From positions 153,244 to 217,243 of the forward strand of contig NZ_JAMXBJ010000046.1 of assembly GCF_023913755.1 (NCBI RefSeq): 64,000 bases of DNA. The letters are read 5' to 3'. Position numbers and translations under genes: made by a program. Shown piece by piece: positions 49,768-58,070 of the stretch. Position 1 is the stretch's first letter, and each line of letters opens with the position of its first letter. Below the pieces are notes generated by a model that saw only the letters and a list, made by a program, of their open reading frames with translations, was not told where the DNA came from and made no database searches. Origin of the DNA: Pseudarthrobacter cellobiosi (lineage in GTDB: Bacteria; Actinomycetota; Actinomycetes; Actinomycetales; Micrococcaceae).

Positions 49768-52287
49768 ATGGCCGGCCCTAAAGAGCGCGTCCGGGTCGCG
49801 GGGCGGGAACTGACCCTCACCAACTTGGACAAGATCATCTACCCGGAGACCGGCACCACCAAGGCCGATGTCCTGGCCTATTACGCCGCCGTGGCCCATG
49901 TGCTGATTCCCGCCGCGGCCAACCGGCCCGCCACCCGCAAGCGGTGGGTCAACGGGGTGGGCACCGCCGGGCATCCCGGCGAGGTGTTTTTCCAGAAGAA
50001 CCTGGAGGATTCAGCGCCGGGCTGGCTCCCCCGCGCCGCCATCACGCACAAGGACCGGACCATCTACTACCCGATGGTGAACGATCCCGCCACGCTCACC
50101 TGGTTCGGCCAGATCAATTCGCTGGAAATCCATGTCCCCCAGTGGCAGGTGGACTCCCACGGCAAGCAGCTGAACCCGGACCGTCTGGTCCTGGACCTCG
50201 ATCCCGGGGATGGTGCCGGGCTGGAGGAATGCGCCGAGGTTGCCAGGCTGGCACGCGCCATCCTGCAGGACGTGGGCCTGGAACCGGTGCCGGTGACCAG
50301 TGGCAGCAAGGGCATCCACCTCTACGCGGGCCTTGACGGAACGCAGACCTCCGACCAGATCTCGGACTTTGCGCACGAACTGGCCCGCGCGCTGGAAGCG
50401 GACCACCCGGATCTCGCCGTGAGCGACATGAAAAAGACGCTGCGCACGGGCAAGGTGCTGGTGGACTGGAGCCAGAACAGCGCCGCAAAGACCACCATCG
50501 TGCCGTACTCCCTGCGCGGCCGCCTCACGCCCACAGTGGCCGCCCCGCGGACCTGGCAGGAGATCGGGTCTCCCAAGCTCGAGCAGCTCGACTACAAAGC
50601 CGTGCTGCGCCGGGTCAAGGCGGGCAAGGACCCGTTCGCCGCCGTCGGCAGCGGTGCCGGGCACGCTGGGGACGCCGGGAACCCCAGTGCGAATACGGAC
50701 GACGGCGGCGCGCACGCCCGACTGGAGCGGTACCGGTCGATGCGGGACCCTGATGCGACGCCTGAGCCGTTCTCCGGCGCCTCCGGAAATGGGGATACTT
50801 TCGTGATCCAGGAGCACCACGCGAGCAGGCTCCACTTCGACTTCCGGCTGGAGCACGAGGGTGTGCTGGTGTCGTGGGCCCTGCCGAAGGGCGTCCCGGA
50901 ATCCGGCGAAAAGAACCACCTGGCGGTCCAGACCGAGGACCACCCCTTGGACTACGCCACGTTTGAGGGCACCATTCCCAGAGGCCAGTACGGCGCCGGC
51001 GAAGTCACTATCTGGGACCACGGCACGTATGAACTGGAGAAATGGATCAACGGCCGGGAGGTCATCGCCACGCTGACCGGCGCCGAGGGCGGCGGCCTGG
51101 GCGGAACCAAGAAGTTCGCCCTCATCCACACCGGTCGGGGGCAGGGCAGGGACGCCGAAGGGCAATGGCTCATCCACCTGATGGACAAGGACCACCACAC
51201 TTTTCATCCGCGGCGGGCTCCGGCGGAGGACGCGGCGGATAATTCGGCGGAGACTTCGGCGGCGGACGCTTCCGGGACTGAGCCTGCCGCGGACGTTTCC
51301 CCGGCCGCGGCCGCGCCTTCCCCACTGCGCGCTGAAGATTTCAGTCCCATGATGGCAACGTCCGGGACCGCCGCCGACCTTCACGGCAGCGACTGGCAGC
51401 TTGAGCTGAAGTGGGACGGCGTACGTGCCCTGTTGGTCGCGGACGAAGAGAGGGTCCGTGTCTTCAGCCGCAACGGAATTGACGTCAGCGCAACCTACCC
51501 CGAGCTGACGGACCGGACCTGCTGGCCGGCGGGGCCGTTCGTCGCCGACGGTGAGATTATCGCCGTCGGGCCTTCCGGCAGACCCGATTTCGGGCTACTC
51601 CAGGGACGCATGAAACTGACCCGGCCCGCCGACGTCGCCAAGGCCCGAGCAGCAATCCCTGTCCGGCTAATGCTTTTTGACCTCCTGTCCGACGGCGGCG
51701 AGGACCTTCGCCGGCTGCCTTTCGCGAAGCGTCGGCAGCGGCTGGAGGAGTTCCATCGCCCGTCGGAGTGTCCCGTGGAACTGTCCGCCGTCCTGGACGA
51801 GAGGGTCGAGCACATCCTGGAGAGCGCGCAGGAGCTGGGGCTCGAGGGTGTGATGGCCAAACGGACCGACAGCCGCTACGTCAGCGGGCAACGGACCCGG
51901 ACGTGGATCAAGATCAAGCTGGAGCAGACCCAGGAAGTGGTGGTTGGCGGTTGGCGGCCGGGCAAAGGCGGGCGGCAGAGTTCGGTAGGTTCGCTGCTGG
52001 TGGGCATCCCCGACGGCAACAGGCTGCGGTATGTGGGCCGGGTGGGCAGCGGGTTCAGCATGCGCGAACTGCAGGAACTACGCCAGAAAGTAGACGATCT
52101 GGCGCGCAAGACGTCACCGTTCGACGATGTTCCCCGCGAGGATGCCTCGGACGCGCACTGGGTGACGCCACGGCTGGTCGGTGAGGTGACTTTCGGGGAA
52201 TGGACGGGCAGCGGGAAGCTCAGGCATCCGGTGTGGCGGGGCTGGCGGCTAGACAAAAGCGCTGACGAAGTGGTGCCGGAGGGGTAG
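49768..52287 (+). CDS. ligD: Multifunctional ATP-dependent DNA ligase LigD (Pol-PE-Lig)
   Basis: An 839-residue NHEJ enzyme with the mycobacterial domain order. The polymerase/primase domain comes first (about 1-290; TLTNLDKIIYPETGTTKADV at the start, LVLDLDPGDGAGLEECAEV with the metal Asp pair). The 3'-phosphoesterase follows (about 320-480; FVIQEHHASRLHFDFRLEHE). The ligase is last (about 520-839), with the nucleotidyl Lys548 in LELKWDGVRALL. GGAGGTGAAGACCC precedes the ATG. It is divergent from ku with 40 nt between starts. An Ala/Ser/Glu linker (about 490-520) separates PE and ligase. Confidence 0.96.
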   Translation: MAGPKERVRVAGRELTLTNLDKIIYPETGTTKADVLAYYAAVAHVLIPAAANRPATRKRWVNGVGTAGHPGEVFFQKNLEDSAPGWLPRAAITHKDRTIYYPMVNDPATLTWFGQINSLEIHVPQWQVDSHGKQLNPDRLVLDLDPGDGAGLEECAEVARLARAILQDVGLEPVPVTSGSKGIHLYAGLDGTQTSDQISDFAHELARALEADHPDLAVSDMKKTLRTGKVLVDWSQNSAAKTTIVPYSLRGRLTPTVAAPRTWQEIGSPKLEQLDYKAVLRRVKAGKDPFAAVGSGAGHAGDAGNPSANTDDGGAHARLERYRSMRDPDATPEPFSGASGNGDTFVIQEHHASRLHFDFRLEHEGVLVSWALPKGVPESGEKNHLAVQTEDHPLDYATFEGTIPRGQYGAGEVTIWDHGTYELEKWINGREVIATLTGAEGGGLGGTKKFALIHTGRGQGRDAEGQWLIHLMDKDHHTFHPRRAPAEDAADNSAETSAADASGTEPAADVSPAAAAPSPLRAEDFSPMMATSGTAADLHGSDWQLELKWDGVRALLVADEERVRVFSRNGIDVSATYPELTDRTCWPAGPFVADGEIIAVGPSGRPDFGLLQGRMKLTRPADVAKARAAIPVRLMLFDLLSDGGEDLRRLPFAKRRQRLEEFHRPSECPVELSAVLDERVEHILESAQELGLEGVMAKRTDSRYVSGQRTRTWIKIKLEQTQEVVVGGWRPGKGGRQSSVGSLLVGIPDGNRLRYVGRVGSGFSMRELQELRQKVDDLARKTSPFDDVPREDASDAHWVTPRLVGEVTFGEWTGSGKLRHPVWRGWRLDKSADEVVPEG

Positions 52288-52322
52288 CGACGCTGCGTTG
52301 GCGACGCGCAAATTTTCCTGGG

Positions 52323-52378
52323 ACACGCAAAAGGCCTGGCGACACCCGAATTCGGGTGTCGCCAGGCCTTTTGTGTGT
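52323..52378. terminator. 28-bp loopless palindromic terminator after ligD
   Basis: The two 28-nt arms (52323-52350 and 52351-52378; inner part GGCGACACCCGAA) abut at GAATTC without a loop and differ from perfect pairing at one G-T position. Both arms carry an A or T run outside the GC stem (CAAAAGG/CCTTTTG), so it can terminate both ligD and the convergent gene. Confidence 0.9.
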
Positions 52379-52414
52379 CGTCAGATCAGATGCGCGTCGT
52401 CAGCGGGGGTGTTT

Positions 52415-52675
52415 CTAGGACGAGTGCGGCATCTGCGGCCGGCCGGTACGGTGCACGGCCGTCACTGCAGCTTCCTGGCCCACGCGGCCGTGGCCTGCAT
52501 CCCGCTCTTTGGCGTGCCGGCGCTTGCCGTTGCCGTCCGGCCAGTGGCGTTCGCCGGCCATCGCCGCAGTCACCGCAATGGTGGCCGGGTCCGGCATGGA
52601 CGGGGTGTCCATGGCTGCCGCGAGATGGTCCGCGACCTCCGGTTCGATCTTTGTTCCAGCATGTTTTTCAGCCAT
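52415..52675 (-). CDS. Small hydrophilic hypothetical protein (86 aa)
   Basis: The ATG at 52675 has GGAAGGAAG 5-6 nt upstream. The product starts MAEKHAGTKIEPEVADHLAA, then an Ala/Met/Pro-rich middle and a basic His/Arg/Gly tail (GKRRHAKERDAGHGRVGQEA). No hydrophobic core or known motif is seen. It is co-directional with another small hydrophilic gene 71 nt upstream, and both are downstream of ligD on the other strand. Confidence 0.6.
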   Translation of the reverse strand: MAEKHAGTKIEPEVADHLAAAMDTPSMPDPATIAVTAAMAGERHWPDGNGKRRHAKERDAGHGRVGQEAAVTAVHRTGRPQMPHSS

Positions 52676-52746
52676 TTTTTCTTCCTTCCGCAATGAAATG
52701 AAGTGGTTACCAATAGTAGGTCTGGCGTGCTGTCCTGGCGCTGGAT

Positions 52747-52956
52747 TTACCAGCGGACCTTCTTCTCTGCCGGGCCCTGCTTGCCGCTGACATGGGTGGG
52801 CTTGTGGTTCTTGCCGACGCTCTGCAGCCCGGAGTCGCCGCCCCTGGATTTGCTGGCCAGCATGGCCCGCTGCGCTTCGGTCAGCCCGGCCCGGATGCCC
52901 TTGGCTTCGGCATCGTCCTGCGCGGATTCGGGCTGGCTGGGAGTGTTTTCAGTCAT
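52747..52956 (-). CDS. Small hydrophilic hypothetical protein (69 aa)
   Basis: The frame begins MTENTPSQPESAQDDAEAKG with GAAAGG about 9 nt upstream. It contains IRAGLTEAQRAMLASKSRGG and ends Lys/Trp (PAEKKVRW). It is entirely polar and probably disordered. No family is recognised. Expression together with the gene at 52415 is likely, from an upstream promoter in the 52957-53447 gap. Confidence 0.6.
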   Translation of the reverse strand: MTENTPSQPESAQDDAEAKGIRAGLTEAQRAMLASKSRGGDSGLQSVGKNHKPTHVSGKQGPAEKKVRW

Positions 52957-53447
52957 TTGGTGGAACCTTTCTGAGGAGAATCAGTGTGTCTGACGAGATC
53001 AGCATGGACGGGGCCGGTGGTACCAGGCCGCAGGCGTCCGCCTACTCAAAAATCAGTGTTCCCATGAATCAACAATAGGCAGTTTCAGGCTCGGTTGTGA
53101 ACCCCCGGTTTCCGGCCTGTACATGGGGCCGGGTGGCGGCCGGAACTGGTGCCCGAACGGCCGTGGCGGCTGTCACTTTTCCGCGCGACTCAGGGGAAAA
53201 ATGGCGCAAAAAAGGGGTCGTGAACAAAAAGATTCCATAGCGATGGGCCCGAACCGCCAGAATCCCAATGATGACGGGGCGAGAGCAGCCAAAAGAAATC
53301 CCTGAAAACCGGTGGAAACCCTCTCTAAGGAAGGCACTTTACGGTATAAAACTCTCATTTGCCATGGAATCCGCGTAAAATTGAAAGCCTGCCCAGAGCG
53401 GGGCAGCTACAAGTCGCAAGCAAATGACCTCCATAGGAGTCGCCCAA
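52957..53447. other. 491-nt intergenic region upstream of MHS transporter and small gene
   Basis: No gene is supported here; the 60-codon frame at 53123 has poor composition. The right half is AT-rich for this genome, with TATAAA at 53345 but no matching -35. A CTGCCC-N6-GGGCAG hairpin lies at 53389-53406, just before the ribosome site of the transporter gene. Promoters for both flanking divergent genes are expected here. Confidence 0.55.
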
Positions 53448-55046
53448 ATGCCCACAGACCGAAGCACGACCGACTCTTCAGCAGGCGTGAACAACGCCAG
53501 CCGACCCAACGATGCAGTACCAAATAGCGCACTACCAAGTGCGCGTAAACCGAAGATCCTTGCGCGTCGCCGACTCAAAGAGTCCGACGTGAACGTTGTA
53601 AACCAGCCCATGCTGAAAAAAGCGCTCGGCGGAACCATCGTGGGTAACACCATGGAGTGGTTCGACGTCGGCGTATTCGGCTACCTGATCACCACCATGG
53701 GACCTGTCTTCCTTCCCGAGGCCGACAAGTCCGTCCAGACGCTGTTCCTGCTTGGAACGTTCGCTGCGACCTTCATCGCCCGTCCCCTCGGCGGTGTTGT
53801 GTTCGGCTGGCTCGGCGACAAGATCGGGCGGCAAAAGGTCCTCGCCGCAACACTGATGATTATGGCTGCCAGTACGTTCGCCGTCGGGTTGTTGCCCGGA
53901 TACGCCCAGATCGGCATCTGGGCCGCTGCGCTGCTGGTAATCCTGAAGCTTGTACAGGGCTTCTCCACCGGCGGTGAATACGCAGGCGCCACCACGTTCG
54001 TGAGCGAATACGCCCCGGATAAGCGCCGTGGATTCTTTGCAAGCTTCCTGGACATGGGCAGCTACCTTGGCTTTGCCCTGGGTGCGGCGCTGGTTTCTGT
54101 CCTGCAGCTGACCCTTGGCCAGACAGCCATGGAGGAATGGGGTTGGCGCATACCCTTCCTCATTGCCGGCCCGCTGGGCCTCATCGCCATCTACTTCCGG
54201 AACAAGATCGAGGAATCCCCTCAGTTCCAGGCCACCTTGGATGCCCAGGAAACCATCGGGCAGGACGCCGCAGCAGCTGACGTGGACGCCGCCAAGGGTC
54301 CCTTCGGAATCGTCAAGGCCTACTGGCGCTCGCTCATCGTGGCCATGATCCTTGTCGCCGCAGCCAACACGGCCGGCTACGCCTTGACGTCCTACATGCC
54401 GACTTACCTCACCGAGTCCAAGGGCTACGATCCCGTCCACGGAACGCTGCTGACCATCCCCGTGCTGGTCATCATGAGCCTCTGCATCCCCCTGACCGGG
54501 AAGCTGTCTGACCGGATCGGCCGCCGTCCCGTGCTGTGGATCGGCGCCATCAGCACCGTGGTGCTGGCAACCCCGGCGTTCCTCCTGATCGGCGTCGGCG
54601 ACGTCTGGTCAACGCTGGCAGGCCTCTCGCTGATCGCCTTCCCGGTGACGTTCTATGTTGCGAACCTCGCCTCTGCATTGCCCGCGCAGTTCCCGACAGC
54701 CAACAGGTACGGCGCCATGGGCATCGCCTACAACTTCGCCGTGGCGATCTTCGGAGGCACCACCCCGTTCATCGTTGCCGCGCTGATCACGGCGACCGGC
54801 GATGACATGATGCCGGCCTACTACCTCATGGCGACTTCAGCCATCGGAGCTGTGGCCATCTACTTCCTGAAGGAATCAGCCCAGCGTCCGCTGCCCGGCT
54901 CCATGCCCAGCGTGGACACGCAGGCAGAGGCGCGGGAACTGGTTGCCACCCAGGACGAGAACCCGCTGATTGACCTGGACGACATGCCGTTCGAATCCCA
55001 GGACGTCACCGATGCCGCGGCCACTAAGGTTCCGGCCGGAGTCTAG
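53448..55046 (+). CDS. MHS-family MFS transporter (ProP-like)
   Basis: A 532-residue proton symporter of the MHS family. TM1 is GGTIVGNTMEWFDVGVFGYL and the TM2-3 loop reads ARPLGGVVFGWLGDKIGRQK, as in the proline/betaine transporter ProP. An unusual polar N-terminal extension of about 50 residues precedes TM1, and a 60-residue acidic tail follows TM12. AGGAG lies 8 nt before the ATG at 53448; an ATG at 53424 is weaker. Osmolyte or dicarboxylate import is plausible but not decided. Confidence 0.9.
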   Translation: MPTDRSTTDSSAGVNNASRPNDAVPNSALPSARKPKILARRRLKESDVNVVNQPMLKKALGGTIVGNTMEWFDVGVFGYLITTMGPVFLPEADKSVQTLFLLGTFAATFIARPLGGVVFGWLGDKIGRQKVLAATLMIMAASTFAVGLLPGYAQIGIWAAALLVILKLVQGFSTGGEYAGATTFVSEYAPDKRRGFFASFLDMGSYLGFALGAALVSVLQLTLGQTAMEEWGWRIPFLIAGPLGLIAIYFRNKIEESPQFQATLDAQETIGQDAAAADVDAAKGPFGIVKAYWRSLIVAMILVAAANTAGYALTSYMPTYLTESKGYDPVHGTLLTIPVLVIMSLCIPLTGKLSDRIGRRPVLWIGAISTVVLATPAFLLIGVGDVWSTLAGLSLIAFPVTFYVANLASALPAQFPTANRYGAMGIAYNFAVAIFGGTTPFIVAALITATGDDMMPAYYLMATSAIGAVAIYFLKESAQRPLPGSMPSVDTQAEARELVATQDENPLIDLDDMPFESQDVTDAAATKVPAGV

Positions 55047-55111
55047 GCACCACAGTCTAAGCACCGCAACAACAAACCGGCCTGACCGGGCCGTCTTGTA
55101 GCCCGCGCTCA

Positions 55112-55161
55112 AAGGCCCGTCCCGCGCGTTTTCCTTGGGGGAAGCACGCAGGGCGGGCCTT
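55112..55161 (+). terminator. Terminator after the MHS transporter
   Basis: AAGGCCCGTCC (55112-55122) pairs with GGGCGGGCCTT (55151-55161) with one mismatch; the enclosed part CGCGCG/CACGC extends the stem imperfectly. Confidence 0.6.
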
Positions 55162-55272
55162 AGCCGTGCCCGGCGCTAGCCTCCCGGCCGCGCCCACGCG
55201 ACGCCCTGTGACCCAGCTAATGGTCAGCATTCCGGGCTTCTGCTAATTTTCGAACAAGGGCTTGATTGATAG

Positions 55273-56364
55273 GTGGTGTTGGCTGTGCGCAGAGTCATGG
55301 CCCATGCCCGCACCCTGCACGCCCTAGGCCCGGCGAACAACGACCGGCTGTCGGCCGTACGGGTTGCCCTCAGCGTGGCAGTACCCTCACTGGTGCTCCT
55401 GGCCATCGGCCGTCCCGAGCTCATAATGTACGCGGTTTTCGGTGCCCTGACCGGCATGTACGGACGCTCGGAATCCCACCAGCTTCGCCTCAAGCACCAG
55501 GCGCAGGCGGCAGTGGTCCTGCTCAGCGGCATCACGGTGGGCGTGTTCCTGTCCGTCAACCACCTCCACTCCTGGTGGCTGGTGCTCGTGGAGGCCGTGC
55601 TGGCCGGTGCCGGTTCCCTTTTCTCCGACAAAGTGCGGCTCAAGCCCAACGGACCGTTCTTCGGCATCCTGGCATTAGGCGCCTGCGCCTCTGTCCCGAC
55701 GAACGTGCCGTTCCTGACGGCCGTGCTAATCGGTGCGGCCTCGGCCGCGTTCTCTATCCTGGTGGGCTTCGCCGGCTGGCTGCGGGTCCGGGCTTGGCAG
55801 GCGGGTGCCGTGCGGGATGTTCCGCGGCTCAGCGGTGAACTCCGGCAGGCCGCGTTGGTGCATGCCGCCCGCTATGTCCTGGCCGTCGGTGCCTCCGGCG
55901 CCTGCGGAGTGCTGAGCGGCAGCGGCCATCCGCACTGGGCCATGGCCGCGGCCGCCGTCCCGCTCGCCGGGGCCGACCTGCCCAGCCGCGTCCACCGCGG
56001 GATCCACCGCATCGTGGGGACGTTCGTCGGTTTGGCGTTGGTCGCCGTCGTACTCTTCCCGGGGCCGTTGTCCCCGCTGCAGTATTTCCCCGGCCACACT
56101 GCCGCCGTGCTGGCGCTGCTGGTGATCGCATTCCAGTTCCCCACCGAACTCTTCATGGCGCGGCACTACGGCTGGGCCATGGTCTTCTTCACGCCGGTGA
56201 TCCTGCTCATGACGCAGCTTGCCGCCCCCGCGGACCCTGGCCTGCTGGTCACCGAACGCGCGGTGGAGACCTTTGTGGGCGCCGTGATCGGTATCGCCGT
56301 GGTGGTGGCCGTCCGTGCGCCGCGGAGGGCTACCGCTTCGGACGCCGCGGCGGCCCGGACGTAA
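55273..56364 (+). CDS. FUSC family membrane protein
   Basis: A 363-residue protein with two sets of hydrophobic helices (about residues 28-145 and 195-350), the FUSC/ArAE-like duplicated arrangement. Indicative stretches are RVALSVAVPSLVLLAIGRPE at the start of the first set and GHPHWAMAAAAVPLAGADLP, then RVHRGIHRIVGTFVGLALVA, in the second; the latter is the classic FUSC_2 loop. Such proteins are putative aromatic-acid exporters. Starts at GTG 55273; later in-frame starts (GTG 55285, ATG 55297) are possible. The 3' end overlaps the convergent SDR gene by 35 nt. Confidence 0.85.
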   Translation: MVLAVRRVMAHARTLHALGPANNDRLSAVRVALSVAVPSLVLLAIGRPELIMYAVFGALTGMYGRSESHQLRLKHQAQAAVVLLSGITVGVFLSVNHLHSWWLVLVEAVLAGAGSLFSDKVRLKPNGPFFGILALGACASVPTNVPFLTAVLIGAASAAFSILVGFAGWLRVRAWQAGAVRDVPRLSGELRQAALVHAARYVLAVGASGACGVLSGSGHPHWAMAAAAVPLAGADLPSRVHRGIHRIVGTFVGLALVAVVLFPGPLSPLQYFPGHTAAVLALLVIAFQFPTELFMARHYGWAMVFFTPVILLMTQLAAPADPGLLVTERAVETFVGAVIGIAVVVAVRAPRRATASDAAAART

Positions 56365-57097
56365 ACCGCGCCGGCAGCACACGCGAGATGGCGGCCACCA
56401 GTTTGTAGCGTTTGGTGGGGATCGAAACGCCCTTGCCGCGGGCGTTGTCGGCCAGGCCGTCCCGGACCACCCAGTCCGCCCGCAGCCACATCCAGTGCGG
56501 GGCGACCGACTTGTCCATGCCCATGCGGTCATGGAATTCGGTGTGCGTGAATCCGGGGCACAGCGCGGTGACGTGCACGCCTCTCGGTCCGTAGGCAAGG
56601 TTGGCCCAGCGGCTGAAGATGACCTGCCAGGCTTTCGCAGCCGAGTAGCTGCCGCGGTTGGCGAAAGCCGACACGCTGGCCACGTTGATGATCCTGCCGG
56701 AGCGCCGCTCCAGCATCCCCTGCAGCGCAGCATGGCAGAGCTCCATGGGGGTCTGCACGTGCAGGCGAAGGTGCCTCCGCTCGTCCTCCAGGGAATTTTT
56801 TTCGAACGAATGCAGCAGCCCGATCCCCGCATTGTTCACCAGGACCTCAACCGGCCGCGCAGCGTCCGTGAGGCGCCCGACGACGGCGGCCACACCGGCG
56901 TCGTCCGTCAGGTCGGCGGGCAGCACCTCAGCGGAAACGCTGTAATCGCGCTCGAGTTCGTCAGCGATCTGCTGGAGCCGGGCGGCGTCGCGGGCCACCA
57001 GCACCATGTGGTGGCCTTCCTGCGCAAGCTGGCGGGCGAACTCCGCTCCCAGCCCTGCTGTTGCCCCTGTTACGAGCGCGGTGGTGGGTGTCTCCAT
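56330..57097 (-). CDS. Short-chain dehydrogenase/reductase
   Basis: A 255-residue classical SDR. The cofactor loop is ALVTGATAGLGAEFARQLAQ, then VNNAGIGLLHSF, the catalytic Tyr-x3-Lys is in GSYSAAKAWQVIFSRW, and ALCPGFTHTEFHDRMGM follows. The C-terminal region beyond residue 200 is longer than in minimal SDRs and basic. TAGTCT lies 6 nt before the ATG, so the mRNA is probably leaderless. The substrate is unknown. It overlaps the FUSC gene tail to tail. Confidence 0.9.
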   Translation of the reverse strand: METPTTALVTGATAGLGAEFARQLAQEGHHMVLVARDAARLQQIADELERDYSVSAEVLPADLTDDAGVAAVVGRLTDAARPVEVLVNNAGIGLLHSFEKNSLEDERRHLRLHVQTPMELCHAALQGMLERRSGRIINVASVSAFANRGSYSAAKAWQVIFSRWANLAYGPRGVHVTALCPGFTHTEFHDRMGMDKSVAPHWMWLRADWVVRDGLADNARGKGVSIPTKRYKLVAAISRVLPARFTSGPPRRPKR

Positions 57098-57458
57098 GCG
57101 CCCAGACTAGCCGTGTTACGGCGCAGGCCGAAGGTTGAGCCCTGATCGTCCCTGCAAAGCATGAATCTTCCGTACTCCGCCGGGTCCTCGTCGCCCAGTT
57201 CCGCGCTGTCCGTCGAGCCGCCAAGTTCACGCACCCGGGCCAGGGCGGGGTCCATGTCGTCCACCCGGAAGAACAGGTAGGGCACCGCGCCCTTGTCGCC
57301 GCCGTGCAGCCCGCCGGGGTGCCGGGGGTGCCGATTATGAACCCGCCCTCATCGGAGGGTCCGGGGCTGAAGTCCCAGCCGAAGAGCGCGCCGTAGAACG
57401 CCCTGCCCCGTTCGGGATCTTCGACGCCGATTTCAAAGAACGCTGGTTCGCCGGCCAT
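57070..57458 (-). pseudogene. VOC (glyoxalase/bleomycin-resistance-like) family protein, frameshifted
   Basis: From the ATG at 57458 (AAGGAG upstream) the frame reads MAGEPAFFEIGVEDPERGRA and continues to FIIGTPGTPAG. The family sequence then continues in another frame as LHGGDKGAVPYLFFRVDDMD and GRFMLCRDDQGSTFGLR, ending at 57070. One missing base in the GC-rich run near 57314-57325 explains the jump. Restored, it would be a 129-residue single VOC domain. The 3' end runs 28 nt into the SDR start. Either a pseudogene or a sequencing error. Confidence 0.85.
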
Positions 57459-57529
57459 GGCTTCTCCTTGTCTCGTGGGGTCAGGTGGGTCGAGTGCGGT
57501 CCATCGGACGAACCCACCGTGGCACTTGC

Positions 57530-57930
57530 CCGGCCGCGGGTTCCGGGCGCGGGCTGGGCGCCTACGGTCTCCAGGCCTCCATCGCCGAGTGCCATGCGGT
57601 GGCGCACTCGGTGGCCGATACGGACTGGCAGCGGATCGTCGTCCTCTACGAGGCCCTCGGACAGCTGGCCCCTCCCCCGTCATCGAGCTCAACCGTGCCG
57701 TCGCCGTCGCGACGCCTTCCGGCCCGGAGCACGGGCTGGAACTGGTGGAGGCCCTCGCCTCGCGCGGGGAACTGGCGGGCTCGCACCTGCTCCCCGCGGT
57801 CCGCGGCGAGCTACTCACCCGGCTCGGCAGGCATGACGACGCACGGTCCGCACTCCTGCCGGCCCTTGCGCTGTGCGGAAACGCCGCCGAGCGCGCGGTG
57901 CTGCAGCGCAAGGTGGACGAGCTCAGCTGA
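57530..57930 (+). pseudogene. Remnant of an ECF42-type sigma factor (C-terminal part, frameshifted)
   Basis: The region encodes GAYGLQASIAECHAVAHSVA and DTDWQRIVVLYEALGQLAP in one frame. It then continues, after a one-base deletion near 57668-57678, as SPVIELNRAVAVATPSGPEH and LLPAVRGELLTRLGRHDDAR. These match the C-terminal extension (DUF6596) of ECF42 sigma factors. The sigma-2 and sigma-4 domains are absent; the gene is cut off just outside the divergent VOC start, suggesting a deletion. It is non-functional as a sigma factor. Confidence 0.8.
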
Positions 57931-57974
57931 CCCCGGGGTGGGCCGCGGTCCAGCACTCGCGGCGCCCCGCCGCC

Positions 57975-58066
57975 GGATTCTGCTCCATCATTCCTGCAAG
58001 CCCCGGGACCGGGCCCGGAATCACCGGCCCACCTGGCCGAAACCCGCGAATGATGGAGCAGAATCC
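57975..58066. repeat. Inverted repeat with 19-bp perfect arms between sigma remnant and siderophore operon
   Basis: GGATTCTGCTCCATCATTC (57975-57993) pairs perfectly with 58048-58066, with a 54-nt GC-rich insert. It ends 5 nt from the stop codon of the last siderophore gene, so it can close that operon's transcript. It has no clear U run. Confidence 0.75.
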
Positions 58067-58070
58067 GACG

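Noticed and set aside
53123..53305. 60-codon frame in the 53-kb intergenic region
   Set aside because: No ribosome site, biased composition and no resemblance to a known small protein.
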